Notes: generated from the sequence alone by a model not told the origin. Positions 7,254-15,467 are shown, numbered from the stretch's first letter. The stretch is DNA of 64,000 nt from Paracoccus sp. S1E-3 (GCF_013868135.1 NZ_JACEMU010000004.1:496001-560000), one strand, 5' to 3'. Translations and numbers: made by a program.

Positions 7254-10049
7254 ATGTCCCTCATCATCAATTCTCCCTTCGTCTGCCCGGCGCAGCATTG
7301 GGTCGAGGCCAAGGGCGGCAATCTGGAGATCAAGCCAGAACGGCGGCCTGCGAGCTATGAGGTTTTCGACGCGCGCAACAACACTAAGCGCACCGAGGTG
7401 CTTGATCTGGTGAACACGATCCGCACCCGCGTGGATCAGTGGCGCGACGACGGTTGGCCCGGCGTGACCATCGTTACCCGCAAGCTGCTGGAGCACTGGC
7501 ACGACCGTGAGGCGCGGCAGCATCCATTCTATTTCTGCCAGCTCGAGGCCATCGAGACGCTGATCTGGTGGGTCGAGGGGGCCGAGGCCTACAAGCAGGG
7601 CATCGCGATCCCAGGCGACGGCGGGACGTGGGAGCGGCTGTGCAACAAGATGGCCACGGGCGCGGGCAAGACCACGGTGATGGCGATGATCATCACCTGG
7701 CAGGTGCTGAACGCGCTGACCTATCCGAAGCGGAACAAGGATTTCAGCCGCGCGGTGTTCATCGTGGCGCCCGGCCTGACCGTGAAGGAGCGGCTGCAGG
7801 TGCTGCTGCCCAGCGAGGGCAGCTACTACGACGAGTTCAACCTGTGCCCGTCCGAGGCCCTGCGCCAGAAGCTGAACCAAGCCGAGGTGCTGATCGAGAA
7901 CTGGCACACGCTGATGCCGCTGAAGGAAGCCGACCGATCGGTGGTGAAGAAAGGGCGCGAGTCCGACGAGGCCTTCACGCGGCGCGTGCTGGGCAAGCTG
8001 GCGGCGCACAAGGACATCATCGTCATCAACGACGAGGCGCACCACGCCTATCGCAAACCGCCCGAGGTGAAGATCAGCAAGAAGCATGCCGAGGAGCATG
8101 GCATCGACCTCGACGAGGCGACGCGCTGGATCGAAGGCCTCGACCGCATCCACAAAACCCGGCGCATCCAGCGCTGCTTCGACCTCTCGGCCACGCCCTT
8201 CGCGCCGACTGGCAAGAAGAGCACCGATACGGCTCTGTTCGACTGGATCATCTCGGATTTCGGCCTGAACGACGCGATCGAGGCCGGGCTGGTGAAGACA
8301 CCGCGGGTCGTCGTGCGCGACGACGCTGTTCCGGACGCAAAGACGTTGCGCTCGAAGCTCTACCACATCTACCGCGACCCATCCGTCTCCGAGGACCTGA
8401 ACCGGGCAAAGGCCGAGCCGCATGAGGCGCTGCCGAAGCTGGTGCAGGACGCCTACACGCTGCTCGGCGCCGACTGGCGGGAAACGCGTCGGCAGTGGCG
8501 AGAAGCCGGGCATCATTCGCCTCCGGTCATGCTCACCGTCTGCAACCGCACGGAGACCGCGGCCCGCATCGAGAATTATTTCAACAAGGGCGATGCACAT
8601 TGGCCCGAGTTGCACGCGCCAGACCGGACGCTTCGCGTCGACTCGAAAGTGCTCGAGAAGGCAGAGATCGGCGAGACCGCCTCATCCGACAAGGACTACG
8701 AGGCGCGCTTGAAGGACATCATCGACGCGGCAGACCTTCCCGAAACCCGGCGCCAGCAGTTCCTTGCCATGAAGAAGGAGGAACTGCTGCGCGAGATCGT
8801 GGACAACGTCGGGAAAAGGGGAACAGCCGGCCAGGACCTTCAGAACGTCATATCGGTGGCGATGCTGTCGGAGGGATGGGACGCCAAGAATGTGACGCAC
8901 ATCATGGGGCTCCGAGCTTTCACGTCCCAGTTGCTCTGCGAACAGGTCGTCGGACGCGGACTGCGTCGGGTGTCCTACGACACTGACGAGAACGGCCTGT
9001 TCCTGCCCGAATACGTCAACGTCTTCGGCGTGCCGCTCTCTATCTCGGAGACCGGCGAAGGCGGTGAGGCGCCGCCACCACCGAAGCCCACCACGCAGAT
9101 CGAAGTAGTGCCCGACCGCGCGCATCTGGAGCTTCGCTGGCCGAACGTGCTGCGCGTGGAGACGGTCGTCAAACCGGAGCTCGCCATCGACTGGAGCAAG
9201 GTCCAGCCGCTCGTGCTCGATCCCGCCAGCACACCGATCAGCGCCGAACTCGCCCCGGCGCTCGGCGGCGCGACGGACATGGGCAAGGTCACCGCGATCG
9301 ACCTTGAGAAGCTACCGGATGGCTTCCGTCTTCAGCGCCTCGTATTCCAGGCTGCACGGAAGGCATTTGCCGAGCTGAGCCATGGGTTCACCGGCACCCA
9401 CGAGTATCTGGCGGCGCAACTCGTCAGGATTGTCGAGGCGTTCCTCAACTCGGACCGCCTCGACATCCCGTCGCTGTTTCACTCCGATCCGCTTCGGCGG
9501 CGGATTCTGATTGCGCTCAACATCGATCTCGTGGTCCAGCATGTGCTGAACAACGTGACCGAGCAGAACACGGAACGTCTGACGCCGGTGTTCGACGAGG
9601 AAAACCCGATCGGTGCAACCGGGTTGATGCGCACCTGGTACACGACCAAGCCGTGCTTTCCGACGACCAAGTCGCACATCAGCCATTTGGTGGGAGATTC
9701 TGCCTGGGAAGGCCACGCGGCCAATGTCTTCGAGAAGCGCGAGGACGTTCTTGCCTACGCCAAGAACGATCACCTCGGTTTCCAGATCTACTACATGTGG
9801 GCGGGCTCCCGGCGGCGATACGTCCCGGATTTCCTGGTCCGCCTTGCTGGCGGCACGATCCTCGCACTCGAGATCAAGGGCACCGACAGTCCTCAGAACA
9901 AGGCCAAGCGGGACGCGCTGAACGAATGGGTGAAGGCGATCAACGCAGCAGGCGGTTTCGGACGCTGGGCTTGGGATGTCGCGTTCAAGCCGGGTGAGGT
10001 GCAGGACATCATCACGAAGCACGCGACCGTCGCCGAGCCAGCAGAATAG
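7254..10049 (+). CDS. Type III-like restriction subunit (Res), BPTD_3080 family helicase-nuclease
   Basis: A 931-residue superfamily 2 ATPase fused to a nuclease. It would cleave DNA lacking the partner's methylation after ATP-driven movement. Visible motifs are Walker A (MATGAGKTTVMAM, about residue 133), the DEAH-type box NDEAHHAY (about 260), the helicase motif FDLSATPFAPTG, motif VI-like CEQVVGRGLRRVSYD, and near the C-terminus a PD-(D/E)xK signature, VPDFLVRLAGG followed by LALEIKG (about 856-874). The ATG at 7254 directly follows the mod stop, so the two genes form one operon and are probably translationally coupled. All motifs look intact. The family name is from memory; the helicase-nuclease assignment rests on the motifs. 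Confidence 0.87.
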   Translation: MSLIINSPFVCPAQHWVEAKGGNLEIKPERRPASYEVFDARNNTKRTEVLDLVNTIRTRVDQWRDDGWPGVTIVTRKLLEHWHDREARQHPFYFCQLEAIETLIWWVEGAEAYKQGIAIPGDGGTWERLCNKMATGAGKTTVMAMIITWQVLNALTYPKRNKDFSRAVFIVAPGLTVKERLQVLLPSEGSYYDEFNLCPSEALRQKLNQAEVLIENWHTLMPLKEADRSVVKKGRESDEAFTRRVLGKLAAHKDIIVINDEAHHAYRKPPEVKISKKHAEEHGIDLDEATRWIEGLDRIHKTRRIQRCFDLSATPFAPTGKKSTDTALFDWIISDFGLNDAIEAGLVKTPRVVVRDDAVPDAKTLRSKLYHIYRDPSVSEDLNRAKAEPHEALPKLVQDAYTLLGADWRETRRQWREAGHHSPPVMLTVCNRTETAARIENYFNKGDAHWPELHAPDRTLRVDSKVLEKAEIGETASSDKDYEARLKDIIDAADLPETRRQQFLAMKKEELLREIVDNVGKRGTAGQDLQNVISVAMLSEGWDAKNVTHIMGLRAFTSQLLCEQVVGRGLRRVSYDTDENGLFLPEYVNVFGVPLSISETGEGGEAPPPPKPTTQIEVVPDRAHLELRWPNVLRVETVVKPELAIDWSKVQPLVLDPASTPISAELAPALGGATDMGKVTAIDLEKLPDGFRLQRLVFQAARKAFAELSHGFTGTHEYLAAQLVRIVEAFLNSDRLDIPSLFHSDPLRRRILIALNIDLVVQHVLNNVTEQNTERLTPVFDEENPIGATGLMRTWYTTKPCFPTTKSHISHLVGDSAWEGHAANVFEKREDVLAYAKNDHLGFQIYYMWAGSRRRYVPDFLVRLAGGTILALEIKGTDSPQNKAKRDALNEWVKAINAAGGFGRWAWDVAFKPGEVQDIITKHATVAEPAE

Positions 10050-10295
10050 AGCTCGTGGTTCGGCCAGAGCGCGACAGAGTTGTTCGATCCCGGTTCCATC
10101 TCGATGGCGCCACTAGCATCGAAGTGTTCAGGTCAGCCTTCGATTTGTTCCCTTATTTTCTGAGGCTTACAGGCTCTACACCAAAATCGGGCAGTCGAGA
10201 GGTCCGGAGAATATCGGCCCTGAGAGACCGCTTTCGGGCCTTCTGGCGCCGGTGCCAGTGCTCAGCCCCTCTCGCATAACCCTCGAAAACAATGG
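10050..10295. other. Gene-free gap between the island operon and tRNA-Ser
   Basis: No convincing gene is visible in this stretch. Parts are A/T-richer than the core (around 10130-10180), consistent with the noncoding edge of an acquired element. I found no clear terminator for the restriction operon and no copy of the tRNA 3' end. Confidence 0.4.
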
Positions 10296-10317
10296 AAAAA
10301 TCCGGCCGGAGCCGGAT
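10296..10317 (-). terminator. Rho-independent terminator of tRNA-Ser
   Basis: On the minus strand ATCCGGC-TCCG-GCCGGAT forms a perfect 7-bp stem with a 4-base loop, directly followed by a run of five T. It lies about 27 bases past the tRNA 3' end. Confidence 0.75.
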
Positions 10318-10343
10318 CGGGAGAACACTTTCGCGAGGGCAAG

Positions 10344-10433
10344 TGGCGGACAGTGAGGGATTCGAACCCTCGAGACGGTTCCCCGCCTACACACTTTCCA
10401 GGCGTGCGCCTTCGACCACTCGGCCAACTGTCC
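10344..10433 (-). tRNA. tRNA-Ser (anticodon GGA)
   Basis: The minus strand folds as a class II tRNA of 90 nt including an encoded CCA. The acceptor stem is GGACAGT/ACTGTCC, the D-arm is of the TTGGCCGAGTGGTC type, and the anticodon loop contains CTGGAAA (GGA). A long variable arm and the T-loop GGTTCGAATCC follow, with discriminator G and then CCA. It decodes UCC/UCU serine codons. Its 3' end faces the accessory island, making it a plausible integration site. Confidence 0.95.
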
Positions 10434-10443
10434 GTGCCCGCGC

Positions 10444-10472
10444 TACCTAACCGGTGTCGCGGGGAACCGCAA
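10444..10472 (-). promoter_or_regulatory. Predicted housekeeping promoter of tRNA-Ser
   Basis: The minus strand has TTGCGG, a 17-base spacer, then TAGGTA, ending 10 bases before the mature tRNA 5' end. The spacing and position fit a sigma-70-type promoter. Confidence 0.5.
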
Positions 10473-10474
10473 GA

Positions 10475-11044
10475 TCAGAGCTTGGAAATCCGCTCCTGCA
10501 ATGCGGCGAGCTGGCGGCGGATCTCGACCATGTCTTCCTCTGCTGCGGAGGGGTTCTCGTCATCCTCGGGCGACGGACCCGAGGAGGCACTACGCCAGCC
10601 GCCCATCATCGCCTTCAGGAAGGCCTGCTGCTGGCGCTGAAGCTGGTCGAAACCCGGCATCTTCGCCATTGGGCTGGTGCTGGACATGGCGGCCATGTTT
10701 TCCATCATCTTCGACTGACCCTCGCGCAGCATCTCGAAGCTGGCGGCCAGAAACTGCGGCACCACTGACTGCGCCTGACTGGTATAGCTGCGCACAAGGT
10801 CGGTCAGCACGTCCACCGGCAGCACGTTTTCACCCCTGCCCTCGTGCTCGGCGATGATCTGCAGCAGATACTGGCGGGTCAGGTCGTCGCCGGACTTGAG
10901 GTCAACGATCTTCACCTCGCGCCCGTCGCGAATGAAACGCGCAATATCCTCGAGCGTGACGTAATCGCTGGTCTCGGTGTTATACAGCCGCCGGCTGGCA
11001 TAGCGCTTGATCAACAGGGGCGCGGCGGCATCAGGCTTGACCAT
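10475..11044 (-). CDS. phaR: Polyhydroxyalkanoate synthesis repressor PhaR
   Basis: A 189-residue regulator that represses the phasin gene and binds PHA granules, so repression is relieved when polymer accumulates. The N-terminal PHB/PHA accumulation-regulator DNA-binding domain is clear: LIKRYASRRLYNTETSDYVTL, then DIARFIRDGREVKIVDLKSGDDLT. The central part (VVPQFLAASFEMLREGQSKMMENM) is the granule-associated helical region. The C-terminus is acidic and ends in a helix. It lies downstream of phaP on the same strand behind a terminator, so it probably has its own promoter. Confidence 0.95.
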   Translation of the reverse strand: MVKPDAAAPLLIKRYASRRLYNTETSDYVTLEDIARFIRDGREVKIVDLKSGDDLTRQYLLQIIAEHEGRGENVLPVDVLTDLVRSYTSQAQSVVPQFLAASFEMLREGQSKMMENMAAMSSTSPMAKMPGFDQLQRQQQAFLKAMMGGWRSASSGPSPEDDENPSAAEEDMVEIRRQLAALQERISKL

Positions 11045-11058
11045 CGGCTGTCCTCATG

Positions 11059-11075
11059 GATGCATTTGCAGCATC
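11059..11075 (-). promoter_or_regulatory. Inverted repeat upstream of phaR, possible autoregulatory site
   Basis: GATGC-N7-GCATC is a perfect 5-bp inverted repeat starting 15 bases upstream of the phaR start codon. It contains TGC/GCA half-sites like those PhaR recognises. Its function as an operator is inferred. Confidence 0.4.
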
Positions 11076-11103
11076 TTGGGATCAATTTGCGGCAATTGCA
11101 AAG

Positions 11104-11135
11104 AAAAAAGGGGCAGCCGCAAGGCCACCCCTTTT
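11104..11135 (-). terminator. Rho-independent terminator of phaP
   Basis: On the minus strand AAAAGGGG-TG-GCC-TTGC-GGC-TG-CCCCTTTTTT forms a strong interrupted stem followed by T residues, about 20 bases after the phaP stop. Confidence 0.8.
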
Positions 11136-11156
11136 CAGATCCGTGCGACGGGCCGA

Positions 11157-11609
11157 TCAGGCCTTGGCGACGGTCGCAGCTTTCTTGACAGCGTCCTGAG
11201 CTTGCTTCGAAGCTTTCTCAGCGGTCTTCTGGGCGTCTTCAGCCAGGTTCTTGCCGGCAGCCATCAGCAGATCGACGGTTTCCATCTGCAGTTTCTTGGC
11301 AACTTCGGCGAAAGCCGACAGGTGCTCGGCGGCGGTTTCAGCCGAAGCGTTGGCGAAGTCGGCGAAGGCTTTTGCATAGGCGCCAGCGTCGTCTTTCTTG
11401 GTGGTCAGCTCGCCGATGCGGGCGATCGAGTCTTTCGCCCACTGGGCCGAGATCTCGGTCGAACGCTCGGCAGCCGACAGCGCGACGCGCGACAGTTTTT
11501 CGTTCAGGGCCGACTGGGTCTTGAACGCGTCCTGCATCGACGAGGTGTCGACCGGGAAGTTCGCCATCAGGTCCTGCATCGTCTTGGTGAAATCAGGGGT
11601 CTTAGCCAT
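11157..11609 (-). CDS. phaP: Phasin (PHA granule surface protein) PhaP
   Basis: A 150-residue amphipathic helical protein that coats PHA granules and limits their fusion. It starts MAKTPDFTKTMQDLMANFP and continues with heptad-like helices (AFKTQSALNEKLSRVALSAA, AYAKAFADFANASAETAAEHL), ending in the Lys/Ala-rich tail AQDAVKKAATVAKA. The start at 11609 is fixed by AGGAGA eight bases upstream (minus strand); a longer reading frame upstream lacks such a site. The gene has its own promoter with PhaR-type operators and its own terminator, fitting high, regulated expression. Confidence 0.92.
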   Translation of the reverse strand: MAKTPDFTKTMQDLMANFPVDTSSMQDAFKTQSALNEKLSRVALSAAERSTEISAQWAKDSIARIGELTTKKDDAGAYAKAFADFANASAETAAEHLSAFAEVAKKLQMETVDLLMAAGKNLAEDAQKTAEKASKQAQDAVKKAATVAKA

Positions 11610-11669
11610 GTCATCTTCTCCTATCAGGGCGGTCGGGGAGGAATGCCGCCGTTGAATTCCAGTGACAAC

Positions 11670-11698
11670 AAGATAGATGCTGCGCTGCAGCATTTCAA
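11670..11698 (-). promoter_or_regulatory. phaP promoter with PhaR-type operator in the spacer
   Basis: The minus strand reads TTGAAA (11698-11693), a 17-base spacer, then TATCTT (11675-11670). The spacer contains CTGC-N3-GCAG (11680-11690), the inverted repeat reported as the PhaR site in Paracoccus denitrificans. A repressor bound there would block RNA polymerase directly. Promoter and operator are read from the sequence; PhaR binding is inferred from family knowledge. Confidence 0.72.
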
Positions 11699-11707
11699 TT
11701 GTTTTCT

Positions 11708-11718
11708 CTGCGGCGCAG
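11708..11718 (-). promoter_or_regulatory. Second PhaR-type operator upstream of phaP
   Basis: CTGC-GGC-GCAG is another exact CTGC-N3-GCAG inverted repeat. It is centred 28 bp upstream of the first operator, about three helical turns away, so two PhaR oligomers could bind the same face. A weaker TGCG-N3-CGCA element follows at 11727-11737. Confidence 0.65.
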
Positions 11719-11752
11719 CAAGAATTTGCGCGTCGCAGAAAACACTCTGGAA

Positions 11753-13903
11753 TCAGGGCGTTTCGTGGACATAGCTGCCCGGTGCCGGGCCAAAGCCGTC
11801 ATCGGGCACGCGCGCGGGCACCATCGGACCGGAGCGCTCGCGGAGCCATTCCTCCCAGACCGGCCACCAGCTTCCGGCGGCAAACCTGGCCGAGTCGCGC
11901 CATGCTTCCGGCCCATCCGAGAAATCGCCGTCATTGGTGTAATGGCCGTATTTCTTCTTCGACGGCGGGTTCACGATGCCCGCGATATGGCCCGATTCCG
12001 ACAGGATGAAGCGTTTGTCGTTCGACCCCATCTGGGCCACGCCACGCCAGCTGTATGTCCACGGCGCGATGTGATCGGTCTCGCAGCCGATGGCGCAAAC
12101 CGGCAGCTGAATGTCGGACAGTCTCAGCATGTGGCCCATCATCGGATAGCCCTCGCCCACCAGCAGGTTCTGCTGGCACAGGCCGCGCAGGTAATCGACG
12201 GTCATCCTGCCGGGCAGGTTGGTGGCGTCGCCGTTCCAATACAGCAGATCAAAGGCCGGCGGCGATTCCCCCATCAGATAAGACCGGATGGCCGGCCCCC
12301 AGACCAGATCGTTGGCGCGCAAAAAGCTCATCGTGCGGGTCATCAGCGAGGCGGCGAAAATTCCGGTCCGCGCCACCTCGGCCGCGATGCCTTCGACGAA
12401 ATCGTCCTGCAGGAAAGGGGTGAACTCGCCCTGCTCGTCGAAATCGGTCAGCGTGGTGAAGAAGGTCGCCGAATTCACCCGGTCATCGCCGCGTTGCGTC
12501 ATCAGGGCCAGCGTCAGCGCCAGCGTGGTGCCGCCGATGCAATAGCCCACCGCGTTCAGCTTCGGCTGCGAGGTGATCTCCTCGACCGCGTCCATCACCG
12601 ACAGATAGGCACTGACGTAATCGGCCAGCCCGGTTTCGGCAAAGCTGATATCGGGGTTCTTCCACGACACCACGAACAGCGTATAGCCCTGATCGACGAC
12701 CCAGCGGATCAGGCTGTTTTCGGGCTTCAGGTCAAGAATGTAGAATTTGTTGATCCAGGGCGGGAACAGCACGATGGGCACGGCATGGACCTCATCGGTG
12801 CTGGGGCTGTACTGGATCAGTTCGTACAGGCGTTCCTGCCGCACGACGCGGCCCGGCGCGGTGCCGATATTTTCGCCCACCGCGAAGGCGTTGCGATCCG
12901 CCAACGAGACGATCATCTCGCCCCCATGCGCTTCCACGTCACGGACGAGGTTCGCCAGCCCCTTCACCAGACTTTCGCCCTCGGTTTCCAGCGCACGTTC
13001 GATGGCATCGGGATTGGTCGCCAGAAAATTCGTCGGCGCAAACATGTCGATGATCTGGTTGGTCAACCAGTTCAGGCGGTGCTGATCGACCGGATCCTGC
13101 ATATCCAGCTTCGCCGCCGCCTCGCGCATGGCGCGGGCGTTGATCTGATACTGCGTCTTGACCAGATTGAAATAGGGATGGGACTGCCAGAGCGGATTGC
13201 GGAACCGCTTGTCAGTTTCGGCCTCGGCATCCTCGGGCACAGCCAGCTTGCCGCGTGCGAGTTGCGACTGGATCTCGGCGTAATGGGCGATGGTCTCGCC
13301 CCAGTATTTCACCTGCTGCTCGACGATGCGGGCGGGTTGCGCCGACCACAGCTTCGCCCAGGCCAGACCCGCATTCACCATCAGATCGGCGCCCGGCCCT
13401 TCGACACCCGGATCATGCATCGGCCGCCGCGACAGCGCCGCGGCCAGCCGTTGGGTCAGCGCCTCGATCCGCTCCATGTTCTCGGCCAGCTGGCCCGGAA
13501 TATTTGGTGCAGCGGGGGGCGGCGGCGCCGATCCCTCCGCCTGCCCCGCGACCGAGGCCGCTTTGGTGAAACGCGCCGCCGAGGGCGCAGACGCTTCGGG
13601 CATCGGCGCTTCGGGCGCGGGCGCGTTCTGCTCACCCTTTGCCGTGCCGGCTGCAGCCGACCCGGTCTTCGCCGCACGCGGCGCGCCCTGTTTCTTCGGC
13701 TTCGGCGCCGGCGCCTTTGGCGCCTTGGGCGCGGTCGCCACCGATTCTGCTTTGGCGGTGCGCTGCCTCACCGGTTTGGCCGTCTGGGCGGCCGGCGTGG
13801 GCGCTGAAGCTTCCGTCGGGGCAGAAATGGCGCCTTTCCCCGACCTTGACCTTGCGTCATCCTTGCTGCGCTGCGGAGATTTGCGCGTGTCCTTGCTTGC
13901 CAT
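11753..13903 (-). CDS. phaC: Class I poly(3-hydroxyalkanoate) synthase PhaC
   Basis: A 716-residue polymerase that joins hydroxyacyl-CoA units into PHA on the granule surface. The lipase-like box GYCIGG carries the catalytic Cys at residue 455. The Asp and His partners are in the conserved GCETDHIAPW and SESGHIAG segments, and the N-terminal PhaC domain includes HPYFNLVKTQYQINARAM. Class I enzymes are usually near 590-600 residues with Cys around 319. Here the first ~130 residues are a Lys/Ala/Pro-rich extension, basic at the start and built of AKP/APKP-type runs, which accounts for the offset. The gene is divergent from phaZ and its 3' end lies close to the phaP operator region. Confidence 0.95.
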   Translation of the reverse strand: MASKDTRKSPQRSKDDARSRSGKGAISAPTEASAPTPAAQTAKPVRQRTAKAESVATAPKAPKAPAPKPKKQGAPRAAKTGSAAAGTAKGEQNAPAPEAPMPEASAPSAARFTKAASVAGQAEGSAPPPPAAPNIPGQLAENMERIEALTQRLAAALSRRPMHDPGVEGPGADLMVNAGLAWAKLWSAQPARIVEQQVKYWGETIAHYAEIQSQLARGKLAVPEDAEAETDKRFRNPLWQSHPYFNLVKTQYQINARAMREAAAKLDMQDPVDQHRLNWLTNQIIDMFAPTNFLATNPDAIERALETEGESLVKGLANLVRDVEAHGGEMIVSLADRNAFAVGENIGTAPGRVVRQERLYELIQYSPSTDEVHAVPIVLFPPWINKFYILDLKPENSLIRWVVDQGYTLFVVSWKNPDISFAETGLADYVSAYLSVMDAVEEITSQPKLNAVGYCIGGTTLALTLALMTQRGDDRVNSATFFTTLTDFDEQGEFTPFLQDDFVEGIAAEVARTGIFAASLMTRTMSFLRANDLVWGPAIRSYLMGESPPAFDLLYWNGDATNLPGRMTVDYLRGLCQQNLLVGEGYPMMGHMLRLSDIQLPVCAIGCETDHIAPWTYSWRGVAQMGSNDKRFILSESGHIAGIVNPPSKKKYGHYTNDGDFSDGPEAWRDSARFAAGSWWPVWEEWLRERSGPMVPARVPDDGFGPAPGSYVHETP

Positions 13904-14005
13904 GGCCCGTCATCCCCCCTAATTTCATGACTCAATCTTACCCGTCGGCTTGGCTTTGAAAAAGAGGGCATCGCGCGCGGGCGGAGTTGCCATACCGGGG
14001 GACGA

Positions 14006-15343
14006 ATGGCCAAACAGATCTTGAAGGGGCTGATCTCCTACGACGCGATGGAGACCATCCGCAACACCAATGAATGGCTGGGGGCTTCGGCGCGGGCGAT
14101 GGCGTCCTACCCGGCCTTCGCCATGGTCCCGCACCCGGTGTTCCGGCTGATGAGCGCGTGGGGTCGCGTCACCGAACGCAGCTTCGCCCGCATGGTGATC
14201 AAGCCTGACTGGAACATCCCGCCGATTCCCGGCGCCGAAGGCCAGGACCATGTCGTCTATATCGAGCCGGTGCTGAAGCGCGATTTCGGCGATCTCGTAC
14301 ATTTCCGCGTCGCCCGGCGCCAGCCGATGGCGCGCAAGATCCTTCTGGTCGCCCCGATGTCGGGTCATTACGCGACGCTGCTGCGCTCCACCGTGACCTC
14401 GCTGCTGCCGGATGCGGAAATCTACATCACCGACTGGCACAATGCCCGCGACATCCCGGTCAGCAAGGGCAAGTTCGATATCGAGGATTACACCCAGTAC
14501 CTCGTCGATTTCATGCGCCACCTTGGGCCGGACGTGAACGTCATCGCGGTCTGTCAGCCCGCGCCGCTGGCCCTGGCGGCCACAGCGCTTCTGGCCGAGG
14601 AAGACCCCAAGGCCCAGCCGCGCACCCTGACCCTGATCGGCGGCCCGATCGATCCCGACGCGGCGGCGACCGAAGTGACCGATTTCGGCAACCGCATGAC
14701 CATGGGCGAGCTGGAATACCTGGCCATCCAGCAGATCGGCTTCAAATACAAGGGCGCAGGCCGGATGGTCTATCCGGGGCTGGCGCAGCTGACCTCGTTC
14801 ATCGCCATGAATGCCGAAACCCATACCCGCGCCTTCGTGGACAAGATCTTCGCCGAAGCCCGCGGCCAGGCCTCGGAAGGCGACAAGCACAACAAGTTCT
14901 ATGACGAATATCTGGCGGTCATGGACATGACGGCCGAATTCTACCTCTCGACCGTGGAACGCATCTTCAAGGGCCTTGAGATCGCCGAGAACCGCTTCAC
15001 CGTGAACGGCAAGCCGGTCGATCTGGGCAAGATCAAGGATGTGGCCGTCTTCACCGTCGAGGGCGCGAATGATGACATTTCGGCACCCGGCCAATGCGTC
15101 GCCGCGCTCGATCTCTGCACCGGTCTGCCCGAGGAGAAGAAGCGCCAGCATCTGGAACCGGGTGCGGGCCATTACGGCATCTTCGCCGGCAAAAGCTGGC
15201 GCCTGAACATTCGCCCGATCGTGCTGGATTTCATCGACGACAATTCCGGCGCGGAAACGCCCGCGCCGCGCCGCCGCCGTCCGCAAGGCGATGGCGAGGC
15301 CTCGGCCACACCCGCCATCAACAGCAGCCGGATGCCGGTCTGA
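14006..15343 (+). CDS. phaZ: Intracellular PHA/PHB depolymerase PhaZ
   Basis: A 445-residue alpha/beta-hydrolase-fold enzyme that mobilises stored PHA by thiolysis or hydrolysis in the cytoplasm. The nucleophile is a Cys in the lipase-like box AVCQPA at residue 183, as in the PhaZa type of Cupriavidus. Supporting motifs are LLVAPMSGHYATLL, DWHNARDIP and the C-terminal His region GAGHYGIFAGK. The ATG at 14006 follows a GGGGGA ribosome-binding site. It diverges from phaC across ~100 bp. The C-terminal tail after residue 415 is Arg/Pro-rich and likely disordered. Confidence 0.94.
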   Translation: MAKQILKGLISYDAMETIRNTNEWLGASARAMASYPAFAMVPHPVFRLMSAWGRVTERSFARMVIKPDWNIPPIPGAEGQDHVVYIEPVLKRDFGDLVHFRVARRQPMARKILLVAPMSGHYATLLRSTVTSLLPDAEIYITDWHNARDIPVSKGKFDIEDYTQYLVDFMRHLGPDVNVIAVCQPAPLALAATALLAEEDPKAQPRTLTLIGGPIDPDAAATEVTDFGNRMTMGELEYLAIQQIGFKYKGAGRMVYPGLAQLTSFIAMNAETHTRAFVDKIFAEARGQASEGDKHNKFYDEYLAVMDMTAEFYLSTVERIFKGLEIAENRFTVNGKPVDLGKIKDVAVFTVEGANDDISAPGQCVAALDLCTGLPEEKKRQHLEPGAGHYGIFAGKSWRLNIRPIVLDFIDDNSGAETPAPRRRRPQGDGEASATPAINSSRMPV

Positions 15344-15375
15344 ACGCGGCCATTCCGGCGACCAGAAACCGAAAC

Positions 15376-15402
15376 GGGGCGCGGATCGCAAGGCCGCGCC
15401 CC
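15376..15402 (+). terminator. Stem-loop after phaZ
   Basis: GGGGCGCGG and CCGCGCCCC form a 9-bp stem about 33 bases past the phaZ stop. There is no strong T-run, so termination efficiency is uncertain. Confidence 0.5.
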
Positions 15403-15467
15403 CTCTGATTTCCAGCCCCGTCTTCCTCGGGGATCCGTCTTCCTCTCCTCCGCCTGTCCGGCTTCGC

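Larger units (their letters stand above)
1..10343. mobile_element. Accessory island abutting tRNA-Ser
   Basis: This stretch contains phage terminase genes, phage tail-protein remnants, orphan small genes, truncated genes and a restriction-modification pair. From 10344 rightward the content becomes conserved core chromosome. The island lies on the 3' side of the minus-strand tRNA-Ser gene, the usual position for elements that integrate into tRNA 3' ends. No integrase gene is visible, and I saw no second copy of the tRNA 3' end inside the window. The integration mechanism and the left boundary are therefore inferred, and the left end probably lies outside the window. Confidence 0.5.

Noticed and set aside
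10050-10343. Search for an att duplicate of the tRNA-Ser 3' end and for an integrase
   Set aside because: None was found by eye in the window, so the tRNA-targeted integration remains an inference.
10176-10427. An 83-residue minus-strand frame over the tRNA-Ser gene
   Set aside because: It overlaps the complete tRNA and its terminator.
11727-11737. A third PhaR-like element TGCG-N3-CGCA
   Set aside because: It lacks the CTGC/GCAG ends of the other two and could be a chance palindrome in GC-rich DNA; mentioned only within the operator entry.
11699-13807. A 702-residue plus-strand frame opposite phaC
   Set aside because: It is antisense to a clear PHA synthase and has no recognisable motif.
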